DNA of 64,000 bases, from the NCBI GenBank assembly GCA_039621445.1, contig CP154955.1:55743341-55807340 (forward strand), written 5' to 3'. The DNA is from Euglena gracilis (lineage: Eukaryota; Euglenida; Euglenophyceae; Euglenales). This document shows positions 1-11,233 of this stretch, piece by piece. Below the pieces are notes generated by a model. It searched no databases. It worked only from the letters and a program-made list of their open reading frames with translations, and was not told the DNA's origin. Both the position numbers and the translations under genes were made by a program. Each line of letters begins with the position of its first letter. Positions within the stretch are counted from its first letter, which is position 1.

Positions 1-146
1 AAATTTTTTCCTCCGGCGCTGCGCGCCAAGGTGGAAATTAGGTTTTTAATGGGTTTTTTTTTGCGGATTTTGTTCCAAAGAATCCAAAAGATGGGGGGTC
101 TGCTAGGATTTCCACTGGCCAAATTTGGACCAGCTGCAATCCAGCC
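1..146. mobile_element. Truncated family-D inverted-repeat element (right part)
   Basis: The window opens inside a repeat that recurs at 8740-10110 and 53060-53560. It contains the CCTCCGGCGCTGCGCGCC hairpin followed by GTGGAAAT, and ends in the shared block TCTGCTAGGATTTCCACTGG ... AATTTGGACCAGCTGC. The left part lies outside the window. No coding potential is visible. Confidence 0.6.
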
Positions 147-334
147 CCCCCCCCCCGGGTGTTGCGAACCTTGAAGCAAAAGCCCCAACCCACCCACCCA
201 CCCACCCATCTGCAGCTGCTGTGCGATGGCGCCGCGATCCCCCCGTCGCCGATGAGCTGTCCCGTGGCAACACCCTGGCCCGCCAACAGGTGAGATTTAC
301 TTCCAGAAGCACAAAACACATCAAAAACAAATAT

Positions 335-540
335 AATGTATTTTTAATAAGTAACATATGTCATATTATATTACATCATGTATTATATTATGCATTATAT
401 ATAACATGGTATATATTATATATTATATGTTATTTGTATATATTATATATATATTATATTGTATATATATATATGTATATATGTATATTATATATTATAC
501 ATGTTTTTGACATTTTATATTATAAAATATAACATATTAA
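335..540. repeat. AT-rich low-complexity tract
   Basis: About 200 bases of alternating TATA/ATAT sequence with almost no G or C. Short open frames across it are composition artefacts. Confidence 0.8.
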
Positions 541-2001
541 GTGTTTTCAAAAACTTTTGTTTTTGGAGAAAAACAAAAAAAATCAAGTCCTTTTCCAAGG
601 GCTTCCCAGACCTCGTACATGACGACAGAAAAACGACATATTCAATTACAAAACCGCCAGGATTTCAGTGAAATACCCCATAATGGCAATCGTATAAGGT
701 GGTTTGACAAGAGTATGTGATGCGTGATGCGCATTTCGGATGATTTTAATTGAATAATCCCGTGAAGTTTGCATTCAGGCCACACTCTCCCATTTCAGCC
801 TCCCATTTCAGGTCGGTGAAGGAGGCTAGATAAGGGAAAATCCCAACTTTACCCATAGAGTCTGCTTTGGTCTGAGGCAGGGAGTTGTTCATCATCTTTG
901 AAGTCAATATACTTTCATATTTAATTCCATATTTCAATTTTTCCAAAACACCATCCTATTTTCCCCCAGAGAGGTATGTGGGTGGAGGGTCAAACTTTTC
1001 ATTCCAACATTTTGTCGAAAAACTTTATTAAGTTTGATTAATTTGCCCCCAAAATGAAAAAATCGCATTTTGTATCGATTTTTTTTGGTAAAAATATTCT
1101 GCCCAGCCGGCCGGAAACGATTCCTTTTCACCCTGACGCTGTTAAAACGAGGCACCCCCGGGGCTCTTCAGACCCCCCTGCCCCTCCTTGCCCCACACCG
1201 ACCCCTGCTTCAGGACCGTGGCGTGGCAGGCCGCCTTCTCACCACTGGCCAGGGGTCAGTGGGTCTGCACGGCTGTGGACAGCTTTGCATGTTTGAAGTT
1301 CTCTTAAAAAGGCAAACGTTTGCGGAGCCATGCGGTGTGCACAGGAGGAGGCAGCTAGCTCTCCAGAACCTTAGAAATCAGCCGAAGGGGAAGAACTTGA
1401 AGAGCTTCATGTAAATCCCAAAAAGATCTTTAACAAAAAAATGGGGTTTTCACAAACTGAACCAACTGCCTTTGTTATTTGATGTGAATTTTGTCTCTCT
1501 TTCACCCCTTCGGTGCTTTTTGTGTTCAAAAGGCTTGCATTTTCAAGGATTTCTGTTTTTTTTTAAAGGGTTTCTGGAACTTGGCGTTATAAAAGTTTGT
1601 CAGAAAAACAAACCTGACATTTCGGGGGCCATGCATTTTCTCTTATTTTGACTTTTTTGTCCTTGTCCTCCTTGGGGTTTCTTTGCATCATGAGTTCTTG
1701 TTGGCGCCATATTTTTTTTTGTTGGGGATGGCTAGTTTTAATTTCACTCTTCCATCAGACAAAGGGAGTTTTCGAATCAAAGGAGAACCGAGGAACCATT
1801 TGCATTATTTGCAGAAAAACATTGAATTATGGGTCAACAACGGGCGCAGCATTTGCCGAAACGAAGCCCCCCTGTGACACCAGATGCCTCAGATTTCTGT
1901 GTACCATGATGGGAAGGCAGGGTGGTCCACGAGGGATGGGAAGTTTTCTTTTTTTCCCTTCAAGGACCGCCCCCCAAGGACCCCCCTTGGGCCTAAGAGA
2001 C
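541..2001. other. Stretch without recognisable gene
   Basis: Mixed-composition DNA with many short T or A runs. No open frame combines splice signals with coding-like composition, and no repeat boundary is clear until the element at 2002. Confidence 0.5.
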
Positions 2002-2237
2002 CAGGCTTTTTTTTAAAGTCAGAAGACCCCCCCCCCCCCCCGGAGGCTGGACCCCCCGTGGGGGGGTCCCGGGCCAGAGGCCCGGGTATGGGTTTCAGCT
2101 CGAAGTGCCGAAAATTTTTTGGGAAATGTCCTCAGATGGCTCGATTTTGGGGGATCCCCGGGGGGGGGGGGGAGGGGTCGCCTGGGCTGGGTGGGGGGAA
2201 ACCCCTCCCCCCCCTGGGGGTCTAAAAAGGTAACCTG
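2002..2237. mobile_element. hAT-like non-autonomous element, CAGGCTTTT family
   Basis: The left end CAGGCTTTTTTTTAAAG and right end CTAAAAAGGTAACCTG form an imperfect terminal inverted repeat. The flanks TAAGAGAC (1994-2001) and TAAGGGAC (2238-2245) agree at 7 of 8 bases, as expected of an old 8-bp target-site duplication. The interior is GC-rich palindromic DNA and carries the CGAAGTGCCGAAAATTTTTT module seen in other families. A similar terminal hairpin lies at 23841-23885. Confidence 0.6.
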
Positions 2238-2245
2238 TAAGGGAC

Positions 2246-2574
2246 GGCCAACGGCCGATCAGGGGATTGAATGGGGTCAAAAATCAAAAAAAGTTGAAAG
2301 AGGCATTTTTTGACATTTTAGGTGGATGGACGATGGGATAAAAGAATCACTTTTTTCCCGAAATCGACACATTTCTGCCAAAATATGGCCAATTTTGGAC
2401 CATTTTTCCCGGTGGAATTTTCATTGAATGTGCTGGGACGGAGTTTTTTCCCTGCTAACTCTCTGGGGAGAACTGCCACGCTGCCCTCTGCGGCCACCCC
2501 TCTGGTGTTGCCGCCATGTCTGCCACCTCTGCCGGCCAGTGCAGCTCCTGTGGCGTGGCCTTCTGTCGCGGTGT
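2246..2574. other. Stretch without recognisable gene
   Basis: No repeat boundary, splice-flanked open frame or RNA gene is apparent here. Confidence 0.4.
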
Positions 2575-2836
2575 GTGGTGCGGTGTAGCACGGTGCAGTG
2601 CGGTGTGCTATGGTGTGGCGTGGCATGGCGTGGCGTGGTGTGGTGTGGTGTGGTGTGGTGTGGTGTGGTGTGGTGTGGCATGGCATGGCGTGGCGTGGTG
2701 TGGTGTGGTGTGGTGTGGCGTGGCATGGCGTGGTGTGGTGTGGTGTGGTGTGGCGTGGCGTGGTGTGGCGTGGCATGGCGTGGTGTGGTGTGGCGTGGTG
2801 TGGTGTGGCGTGGCATGGCGTGGCGTGGCGTGGTGT
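2575..2836. repeat. TGGTG/TGGCG/TGGCA pentamer array
   Basis: About 52 tandem pentamers of the form TGGNG or TGGCA, G/T on the + strand. Their complement explains the long His/Thr/Pro open frames on the - strand, which I do not regard as genes. Confidence 0.9.
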
Positions 2837-3890
2837 GACGCCTTCAGGGTCCCACATACTCTCTTGTTTGCTGCACCCTGAAAGAACGTTCTGGACCCAC
2901 TTATTTCTGGCAAGAATGGACATCAAAACGCTGGGTTTCAATCCAGTTGTTTGCCAATATTGTTCGACATTGTCTCGAACCAGCCGGAAATCAGCATGCA
3001 GCTGCACACAAGCCTCTCCCTCAAAAAGGACTCCACATGCTCCGTCGTCGCAGGCAACAGCGGCGACGTCGGTGGACATCCCGACCACGGCTGTCTTGCT
3101 GCTGCTGCTGCTGCTGCTCTCCTTCGGCAGCGCCGCAGGTGTCCCCCCACTTACCAGTTCCAAGAATGTCCTCGCGGAGGACGTTTGAACGCCCCCGCGT
3201 GCAGGGCCGGCGCTTCCTTGTGTTCTTGTGGGCACGGTTTGTCCCAGAGAGGTATACCCTTAGGCGGCCGGATTCGCACTTGAGCTTTTTTATTTTTTTT
3301 TGCGCACTTGCGCAAATTTCCGAATTTTTTGATTCTTCTTTGATTCGGCTGTATGGCCCTGGGGGGTTTGAAAACACGTTGACAAGAGAGTGCAAAAAAT
3401 GAGCGAAATTCTGATTTTGGCGGTGTGACCCCCGGGACTTTGGCAAAAAAATGGTGTTTTGGGGATGTCTCAAAATGGACTTTGTATTTCGAAACCTCCC
3501 GGGACCTTGCCGGCCAAAAGGGAAAAAATGACAAAAAAGCGGCAAAGGAATGGGACCTTTACTGCCCTTGTTGCTTCTTTCGGCTGTGTCCCCGGGTGTG
3601 CCCGAGCTGCCGGCGGTGTGTGTCCTGGATGTTTGCCAGACTGCTTTGCTTGCGACTCCTTGTTGTGGTGTTTTTGGCGTATTTGTTAAAGCGTGTGGAG
3701 GAAGTGCCGGGGGGTGTGGGTGTGGTGTGACCAAGCGGGAAGGAGGGACGCGCAAGGGAAGCGCAGGGGGGAAGAAATCAGGTCCGCAGGGAATGAAGGG
3801 GATGGGTGTCTCTCACCCGGCTTATACCCGGGATCCGCACAACCAGCTGTGTGGCAAAGAACCCAGTAGAAGAAGCCCAACACTGGAAGG
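2837..3890. other. Gene-poor stretch with a short (CTG)n run
   Basis: A CTG repeat of about seven units lies at 3098-3118. The rest is unique-looking sequence with scattered T runs. I see no frame with convincing exon signals. Confidence 0.4.
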
Positions 3891-4389
3891 GCAAAATTGT
3901 GTTTATTTGCGCAATTCTGCAAATAAACATAAACATGTCCTTCAAGGATTGGGCTTTAGTACCCATGAACTGACGCCGTCGAAAAACAGCGTGACAAAGG
4001 AGCCGTGAGTGCGCAGACCAACGGGCCGTCCAGTCGGCGGGTTTGTCACACTGTTTGTCGACGCGCACGCTTATGGGCGCAAATACACGCACAAACACAA
4101 ATTGTGTTTATGCGCGCATTTGCGCAAATGCGCAAAAAAACATGTTCTCTGTTTATTTGCGCAAATGCGCAAATAAACACAAAGAAGAACGCTGTGACGG
4201 AAACACAACTGTTAAACACCGACAGCAGATGTGGTTCATTTGCGCATTTGCGCGCATCACGTTGTTTCTGGGCGCAAATGCGCAAATAAATTGCATCAAG
4301 AAACTGCACAATTTACATCTGGTTTATTTGCGCATTTGCGCCCACAGACAACATGATGCGCGCAAATGCGCAAATAAACAACCAACGGA

Positions 4390-5226
4390 GTAGTAAAAGC
4401 GACTTCATTTGGCACTCCAACAACCACCCTTAGTGGCTTCTGAATGGGTTCAACCAAAATGACCACACCGTCTCCTCCGGTACATGGTGTTATGGTGCCG
4501 TTTTTTGGACCATTGACAGGTCCCACAAAAGGTGGAGACAGCGGATCTCCTGAAGGTGGGTGCACAGCTGCCCAGTAACAGTGTACGTCCACTGGCACCA
4601 ATTTTAGGATCCCAAGGGCCTTGCCGCTGGCCTGCGGCCTCGGCTCCGCTGCTGCAGCCACATCAGCTGCTGATGCTTCAGCACCCACCAGACCGGCATC
4701 CACCTCCCCGGTGCAACAACACCCAGCTTTAGCGGCCACGTTATTACCCACAACCGGGGCGTGAGACTGGGCTGGGGTATGACGTGGTGCCAGTGCATGG
4801 CAACCAGCAGCCGGAGAAAGGTAGCCCTCAAACACCCGTCACTTTGGGTGCAAGGAACTGGTGAACCTTTACCACTGGATTGGTGGCATCAAAGCGGTGG
4901 GACTCACTCCCCCCGAATTATGCACAAAATCTGGTGTGTTTTACGTATTTCAAGGGGAAAATGGTGGAGAAAAACCAGAAAGCGGACTCCGGCCCGACAC
5001 ATCCGGGGTATTTCAGGGTATTCCAAATTTTGACTTCTTGCAACGCAGTACTGTTGCAGAAAAGGTGTCGAACAGTTACAGGTCGTTTGCACGTCATCAA
5101 TTCATGACGTTTAACTGCCAAACAGATGACGCCAAAGGAACAGGCCGTTCGAGCCGGGGAACAGCAGTGCAAATGTACACACATAAGACAGGCAAATTTT
5201 GGCCAGTGAGATGCCGTGTTCAGTGA
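4390..5226. other. Possible decayed coding region; strand undecided
   Basis: The - strand is open from 4835 to about 4390 without a stop. The + strand is open from about 4830 to the stop ending at 5226 and reads as an ordinary mixed-composition protein of about 130 residues with several Trp, Tyr and Cys. The same + frame extends upstream to 4400 but with five stops (TGA, TAA, TGA, TGA, TAG). Either this is an old pseudogene on +, or one of the two frames is accidental. I recognise no family. Confidence 0.25.
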
Positions 5227-5893
5227 ACATTACACGCCACCTCTCACCACAAATTTCATCGCCACGTAATCGTGGTGCAAATCAACGGTTGGCGTGAGGA
5301 ATTGCGTTCGCCAGCTGTCACGGAGGAGGAGATGGTATCGCACAACTGATGTTTGTTTATTTGCGCATTTGCGCAAACAAACAAACTTTGTGTGTGTGTG
5401 TTGTTAAGGCTCGCTCAAACACATTATTTTGAAGCGGTGTATAAAATGTTTATTTGCGCATTTGCACAAATGCGCGCACAAATGTAATTGTGTTTATTTG
5501 CGCACGCACTAACACGCCCATCACGTTTTAAAACCTCGTAGGGCCATGGTCCTCATTGGTGTCTTTTAACATGGAAAGTAAAAATACATGTTTATTTGCG
5601 CATTTGCACAAATAAACATAACTTCGTTGGTGTGCGCATTTGCGCAAATGCGCACACCAAAAAATTTGTTTCTGGACTTATTGGCGCCCATAAACACGTC
5701 ATTTTAACATCATCATCGGCTTACGTTTTATTTGCGCAAATGCACCCACAAACACAATTGTTTTTATTTGCGCAAATGCGCCCATAAACACAAATCAGTT
5801 GCGTGATGGCTGGCTGATGATGGCAGTAGTCTGTAGTGTGTGATCTAATAAGGCTCAGTGTGTTCTTATCGGCGGCGGTAGTATCCCAGTCAG

Positions 5894-6006
5894 TTCAGCC
5901 AGCACTTCAGCACCATTTCCAAGTGTCGTAACAAGGGGTGTGTGCCTCTCTCCTGTTTGACATACCACAGCACAAGTCTCACCCTCTGCCCTCTTCGCGT
6001 CACATG
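5894..6006 (+). CDS. Candidate coding exon
   Basis: A 113-bp segment follows TCCCAGTCAG (acceptor-like) and ends at ACATG followed by GTAAGT, a consensus donor. Only one frame is open; it is rich in Ser, Cys and Thr and would leave two bases for the next exon. It lies between TTTGCGCA palindromes, so its composition is not a repeat artefact. The next + strand candidate at 6756 is not phase-compatible. The evidence is the splice signals alone. Confidence 0.3.
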
Positions 6007-6347
6007 GTAAGTAACATGCGTGCCAAACTACCCGGAGTTACTCCCCTCAACAATGGGGTGTCACAGCTCATAATCTGGTCTCCTGTGTGTTAGGGTACAG
6101 AGTCCAGGAATTTCATAGAATTTGCGCATTTGCGCAAATGCGCAAATTCTAAAAGAAAAACCCTTAAGTGCGAATTCAGCCTCCTAAGATACCCCCTGTT
6201 GGCGTAAACCCCTGGGGAGGATATACTTGGGGCTTGGCCCAAAGGGGGGTATAATAGGGGGTATAAATGGAGGTTAAACAGGGGGTATGAATGCGTGCCA
6301 CAAATGGTTTGCATTGCTGACAGGGCATCTCTTAATCGGTGTTTCAC

Positions 6348-6569
6348 CTCAGAGGCTGGAAGATTTCGGCTGGCTTGATAAAGGTAACTGGATGAACTCC
6401 CCCAATGGTGTTCCCACTTGTGGGTTCGCGATACCCAGAAAAAATTGAATCTTCAGAATCCAAATAAAGAAAACTCTCGGAAAACCCCCGAGTTTCAGAC
6501 TGAAAACTGGGCCGTGCAGCAATTTTTTTTTTAACCAGGATTTGCCTGACTTTGACCCATTTCATACTC
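6348..6569 (-). CDS. Candidate coding exon
   Basis: On the - strand a pyrimidine-rich acceptor (GTTTTCCCTTTTAG) precedes 222 bp open in one frame, ended by CTCTGAG and the donor GTGAAAC. The predicted peptide of about 73 residues has balanced composition (charged Lys/Glu/Asp with aromatic residues). Third positions are not GC-rich, unlike the exons further along. It sits 186 bases from a + strand candidate at 6756, so probably only one of the two is real. Confidence 0.35.
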
Positions 6570-6755
6570 CTAAAAGGGAAAACATCTGGTTCCACCTGGC
6601 CAAATACATTTCGCCCTTAGGGGGGCTGCTTGCCGGTTGGAGCCCCAGGCCAGCTTGAGAGGTTTGAACAACCCCCTGTTTGCTGAGCAGCAAATTGGGT
6701 GGAAAATTGGCTTGCATCACATTATTTCTCAACACCCCCTTCCCCGCCCCACCAG

Positions 6756-6942
6756 CTCAGTGGCTAAAAGAACCTCGCTGGTGGTGCAACGACACCCCCA
6801 AATACGAGAGCCAAAAAATATGGTTCCGAGGCAACCTCCTCAATCTGGTGTCCAGAATGTGGAGGCTTGGGGTGCACCCTGGACGGGTGCACAGGTGCAA
6901 ATTCCCTAAAACATTAAATGATGCAGGTTTCGAATTTCAAAA
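6756..6942 (+). CDS. Candidate coding exon, Trp-rich
   Basis: A good acceptor (TTCCCCGCCCCACCAG) precedes 187 bp with one open frame and a consensus donor GTGAGT at 6943. The peptide of about 62 residues contains five Trp and segments such as WLKEPRWW and WRLGVHPGRVHRC, a composition unlikely by chance. I do not recognise the family. An alternative acceptor five bases downstream (CTCAG) would change the phase. Confidence 0.45.
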
Positions 6943-6948
6943 GTGAGT

Positions 6949-8739
6949 CAATTGTTGATATCGGCATGCAGGAAACCGCCAACCCCGAAAGGAAGAGGTT
7001 TGAGCGGGAAGGGAGTGGCATGGCGAGTTTGCCGAAAATCCCCCTCCAAAGCCGAGGGGAGGCCATCACACAAATGTGCTTCCTATGAACGTCCTGCACC
7101 CTCTTTGTCCCCTCAACAGTGCTCTGGCGGCGAAGCATGTGGGTGCTAGGGAACGAGAGGAGTGGTCGGCAAGGCCAAGCCAGGGTCGAACTACGGCACA
7201 CGCTGTCCTGTTTTACTGCCGATGGCAAAGGAAGGGACCTCTTTTTTCCGGAATTTAGGTTATCATCAGGATTTATTGTTGTACCGCAGACTGCATAATG
7301 TTTGTTGCCTTTTATTTTTTTTATTGTTCTATCCTTACTTCTGTACTTCAGTATTTTGCGTTTTTTTTGAAAGTTCTAATATTCGGTCATTTCTCAAACG
7401 CTGGCCAGCACAGGGCTCGCGGCACACACATGCTGCCAGCCCGTCACAGCCTCCGCCGTTCCCCGTCTCCGCCAGTGCTGTCACGTGGCCGTTGGCCCGT
7501 CCTGCCGGTGTGGCTCTCATTCCTTGAATGCATCACTGCTACTCCTCAACAACAAGAGCTGCTTGGAATAAACACATCAAAGTCGCTTTCTTTCTTTGGG
7601 ATTACCATGGAGACGAGATAGGGATGGTACATGGCAGGGTGGGATGGTAAGTCTGAATTTCAAGGCCCAGAGAAGAACTAAAATTAAAGCCAATACCCAG
7701 AGAACTAAATTTAAACCCGACCCCCCCCCCTGGGGGGACCCCCTGCCTGCCCATAACATCCCCTTTTTGTGGGGGGAGGTGCAACCTTCCTTAAAAGAAG
7801 CCTGGTGCCATGCATGAAGTGATATATAATGATATTTCACATAATTTTCTGTTCTCAAACGCCCCAAAATATCACAATTTCCGTCTTTTTTTGTGTGTGA
7901 AATTGATAATTTCAGCAATTTTCAGGAAACTTTTTCACTGTTTGGGGGAGGGTTATTCTTTGGATTTTTGTTTGGTCGACCTGGGGGGGGGGAGTTGCCC
8001 ATAACCCAATTCCCCAACCCCAACTCGAACCCAACGTCAAACAAACTTCGGCAAAACTCATGTTGGAACAATCTTGTATTGGAACCTGGGAATCGGGTAG
8101 TGTTACTCGTGGGGTGGGGGATTGATAACGCAGGCCTTGTTGAACTTTCCTTCAACAATCGAAGGAAAGTTGCGGAAAAGTTGGGGAAAATGGAGGGAAA
8201 TTGACACCAGGAATGAACACATCCTTGCTGGAGGGGACAGAAGAGTGTTCATCTCCTCCAGGATTTGTCCCACAATGCAACGTTGGTGGTTGTTTCGGAC
8301 CATCATTCACATATTTTCTAACAAAAAATAATAAAAGAGTATTATTTTTTTAATTTTGGGCACGTGTTGATTCATAAAATATGGAATTATTTTGCAAAAA
8401 AATTCAACAACCAAAAGTTTGGTTTCAGAGAAAAAAATGTCAAAATGTGGGATTTTTTTTTGCAGTCAAAATCATTCCCAAAGCACACACACTCACACAA
8501 CCAAAAACCTGCAAATTTTGGCAAGAATCAAAAAAGTGCCTGAATGCAAGAAAATGCAAAAAAAAATGTTTCCCCCCGTGCATTGTGAACCATTCGAGAA
8601 ATGGCCAGAACTAATTGCATTTTGAGGCCATGCAGATTCAGCGAGGACGGGCGAAAAATACGGGAAAATGCAGAAAATTCCACAGAACTGAATACAGATA
8701 TCAACTCCCTTGGGTCACTTAAACTTATGGAATGCAGGC
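6949..8739. other. Stretch without recognisable gene
   Basis: Unique-looking DNA with T-rich and C-rich runs. A frame around 7162-7260 looks weakly coding but lacks clear splice sites. No repeat family was recognised here. Confidence 0.4.
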
Positions 8740-10110
8740 CATTGCTTAAGGACTCCGGGGGGGGGGGGGTCCACTGGCTAGCCATCTTGCTAGACACTAA
8801 AATAAAAATGGATAAGCCAGACCCCCCTCCTCCCCCGGGGTGGGGGGTCCGGGGTCCCCCCCCAACTGAAAAAAAAATTCCTCCGGCGCTGTGCGCCGAG
8901 GTGGAAATGAGGCTTTTATGGGTTTTTGGATGGTTTCATCAAAGGAAATCCCAATAATAGCCAAAAATGGGCATTTTTGGCCGTTTTGGGGGGTCCCGAA
9001 AAATTTTTCGGAGCTTCGCGCCAGTCACTGGAAAAGTTTCCACTAGCTAGCCCTGGGGGGTCGCTGGTCGCTAGTGCTGGGGGGCCACTAGCTAGCCTGG
9101 GGCAGGGTTTCCCACTGATTCGTACACGAATAAGTACGAATAAGTACGAATAAGTACGAATTGCCGAGATCTGCCAAAATACGAATAAGTACGAATAAGT
9201 ACGAATAAGTACGAATGAAAAATTCCCCAGTTACGAATAAGTACGAATTGCCAAGTAGAAAAAGGTACAATGTTCTACACTATTGCACTGAATTGAAGGG
9301 CCCCTCACACTTCTCTGTATGTGATGCATATCTTACGCTGCAGGACGCCTCATGTCCTCCTTTCCCTCCGAAAATAATTTTTAGGTTTGCCCATCAACAA
9401 GTTAGACCATCCATCCATCAGGGGACTCACCCGAAAGTGCACATCTGTACATGGCAGTGTGAAAGAGGGGACAGAGTGTATACCACACACATTGCGTGCA
9501 TAAGGAAATCCTTGAGCGGGAAGAAAGCGTGGCTCACAAAATTGAATTGCCCTGGTCTGAACGGTCTTTCAGTTTGGCAGGACTGATTGATATCAAAAAC
9601 CGCCAACACGTGTCATCTAACCTTCGGCAAGCAGCCGTTGGCATGTTTTGCAATGGTAACTGCAAACAACGCTTTGCACACCATTGAACGATCCGCTCGT
9701 TTCATCTTGAGTATTTGTTCGTGCATGGCATGCTGGACAACATCAGTCGCAAAGAAGGAATGTGTTTTTCCTGTAATGTTTTGTATTTTTTTCTCACGGC
9801 GCGATTTTTTCCCCCACAAATTTCGTCAGCATGAGTTCGTCATTTAGATAGTTTCTCAAGTGAATGACCTGTTTTCCTTGCTTTTCCCGGTTTCAGAACG
9901 TTGAAGATGTGCCCAAGGAAGCATACCAAATGGTCACCTATTGCTCTTCATGGCCCTTTTTTGAAGTACGAATAAGTACGAATAGGTACGAATAAGTACG
10001 AATAAGTACGAATAAGTACGAATGGGCAAGGGAGTCCCCAAGTACGAATCAGTGGGAAACCCTGCCTGGGGGGTCCACTAGAATTCCCACTGGCCGAATT
10101 TGGACCAGAC
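8740..10110. mobile_element. Family-D element, interrupted by another element
   Basis: This copy starts CATTGCTTAAGGACTCC, matching 53061 onward. It continues with CTGGCTAGCCAT, the CCTCCGGCGCTGTGCGCCGAGG hairpin and the second hairpin GGAGCTTCGCGCC. At 9103 it is broken by another element and resumes at 10072 with GTCCACTAGAATTCCCACTGG ... AATTTGGACCAGA, matching the right part of the copies at 1-146 and 53510-53560. Its own termini and target duplication are not resolved. Confidence 0.65.
9103..10064. mobile_element. hAT-like element with subterminal TACGAATAAG repeats
   Basis: The ends are a near-perfect inverted repeat: CAGGGTTTCCCACTGATTCG at left, its complement at 10045-10064. GCCTGGGG occurs at both junctions (9095-9102 and 10064-10071, sharing one base with the right terminus), consistent with an 8-bp target duplication. 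Inside each end is a direct 10-bp tandem repeat TACGAATAAG (9119-9250 and 9965-10050). The ~690-bp centre holds one weakly coding frame (9497-9687, + strand) but no recognisable transposase. Confidence 0.7.
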
Positions 10111-10133
10111 CTCCTTTTAGTATGTATGTCCAA

Positions 10134-10275
10134 AAATTTTTTACGTATCACAGGTATCACAGTCTAAAAATTTATTTAGTGAATCACATGTATATCACCA
10201 ATTTTTTTTTAATGTATCACATATGTATCACCGAAAAAAATTTAATGTATCACATATGTATCACCAATTTTTTTT
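10134..10275. repeat. ATGTATCACATATGTATCACC repeat, left block
   Basis: Irregular repeats of GTATCAC separated by T-rich spacers. A second block with the same units lies at 10905-11055, so the intervening family-E sequence may be an insertion into one older repeat. Confidence 0.55.
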
Positions 10276-10357
10276 AGAAAACTTTACATTTTTATATCAA
10301 AAAATTTTCCACTTTCTGTTCCGCTTTTCATCTTCTTTTCCTTGCCTCTCTGCAGAC

Positions 10358-10690
10358 CAGACAATTGCTTAAGCACTGCCCCCCCCCCCCCCGGGGCAGT
10401 GCTTAAAAAAACTTAAAAAAACCAGTCATCCCCCGGCCCGGGGGTGGGTGACTGGTTTTTTCACAGTGACTGACTGGTTTTTGGCCCGGACCCCCTCCCC
10501 CCGGGGGGGGGGGGGTCGGCAAAAAACCACTAAAGTGACCCGGCGCCAAAGGCGCCAGATAATTTTTTGGCCTTTTTTTTCATGTTTTTGGTCAAATTTC
10601 CTTTGGATTCCAGAGTGGCCGACTCCCCCCCCCCCGGGGGGGTAGTGACTGACTGGTTTCCCGAAAAAGTGACCGACTGGTTTTTCAAAA
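10358..10690. mobile_element. Family-E element, left end defined
   Basis: Starts CAGACAATTGCTTAAGCACTG, identical to the inverted right end of the complete 138-bp copy at 53080-53217, and shares its internal ACCAGTCA/GACTGACTGG units. It includes the CGGCGCCAAAGGCGCC hairpin followed by ATAATTTTTTGG. No matching right terminus was found, so the right boundary is approximate. Confidence 0.5.
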
Positions 10691-10904
10691 AGTGGAGTGC
10701 CTCAAATGCCTCAAAAAAATGAAAAAGAAAGATGGCAGGGACCTGTCTTGGCAGACAGACAGGTCATCACCATGGAAGTGGGGCTGGAGCAGCCATAGGA
10801 ACCTGAGTTCCTCAAGCCCGGGTGAGCGCCATCTTATGTTTGTCTGCACATTTTTTATCTTATAAATTTGTGCTTCGCAGCTTTTATTATGTGTTTCACC
10901 AAGG

Positions 10905-11055
10905 AAGATTTGTGTATCATATATGTATCACCAAGATTTTTTAAATGTATCACATATGTATGACCATAAATTTTAATGTATGACATATGCATCACTAAAA
11001 TGAAATTAAATAAAATAAATAAAATAAAATTAATGTATCACAGATGCGTTGTGAT
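10905..11055. repeat. ATGTATCACATATGTATCACC repeat, right block
   Basis: Same GTATCAC units as 10134-10275, with an AAAT-rich segment (11000-11030). Confidence 0.55.
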
Positions 11056-11233
11056 ACGCACTAAATGGCGGTCTGATTTTGGACTGGCTGCAGTCCCCCC
11101 CCCCCCGGGGGGGCACTGCAAACCCTTAAGCAAAGGCCTGATGGTGACCTTCGAGATGAGTAATCACAAAGCGCTGTTGTCCACTGTTGCGTCGAGCAGA
11201 ACAATATTATTCTGCACAATTGGATGTTTAAAC

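Larger units (their letters stand above)
3898..6160. repeat. Cluster of TTTGCGCA palindromes
   Basis: More than a dozen copies of a palindromic motif built on TTTATTTGCGCAAATGCGCA occur at about 3898, 4110, 4155, 4235, 4265, 4322, 4355, 5355, 5446, 5590, 5630, 5728, 5765 and 6117. Each copy can form a hairpin of 9-13 bp. Spacing is irregular (roughly 30-1000 bases), so this is a scattered cluster and not a tandem satellite. Intervening DNA is unrelated from copy to copy. Confidence 0.75.

Noticed and set aside
2318-3235. His/Thr/Pro open frames of 100-305 codons
   Set aside because: They run through the TGGTG pentamer array, open in several frames on both strands.
3898-6160. CRISPR-like palindromic repeats
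   Set aside because: Spacing ranges from tens to about 1000 bases and there are no adjacent cas genes; the window is eukaryotic.
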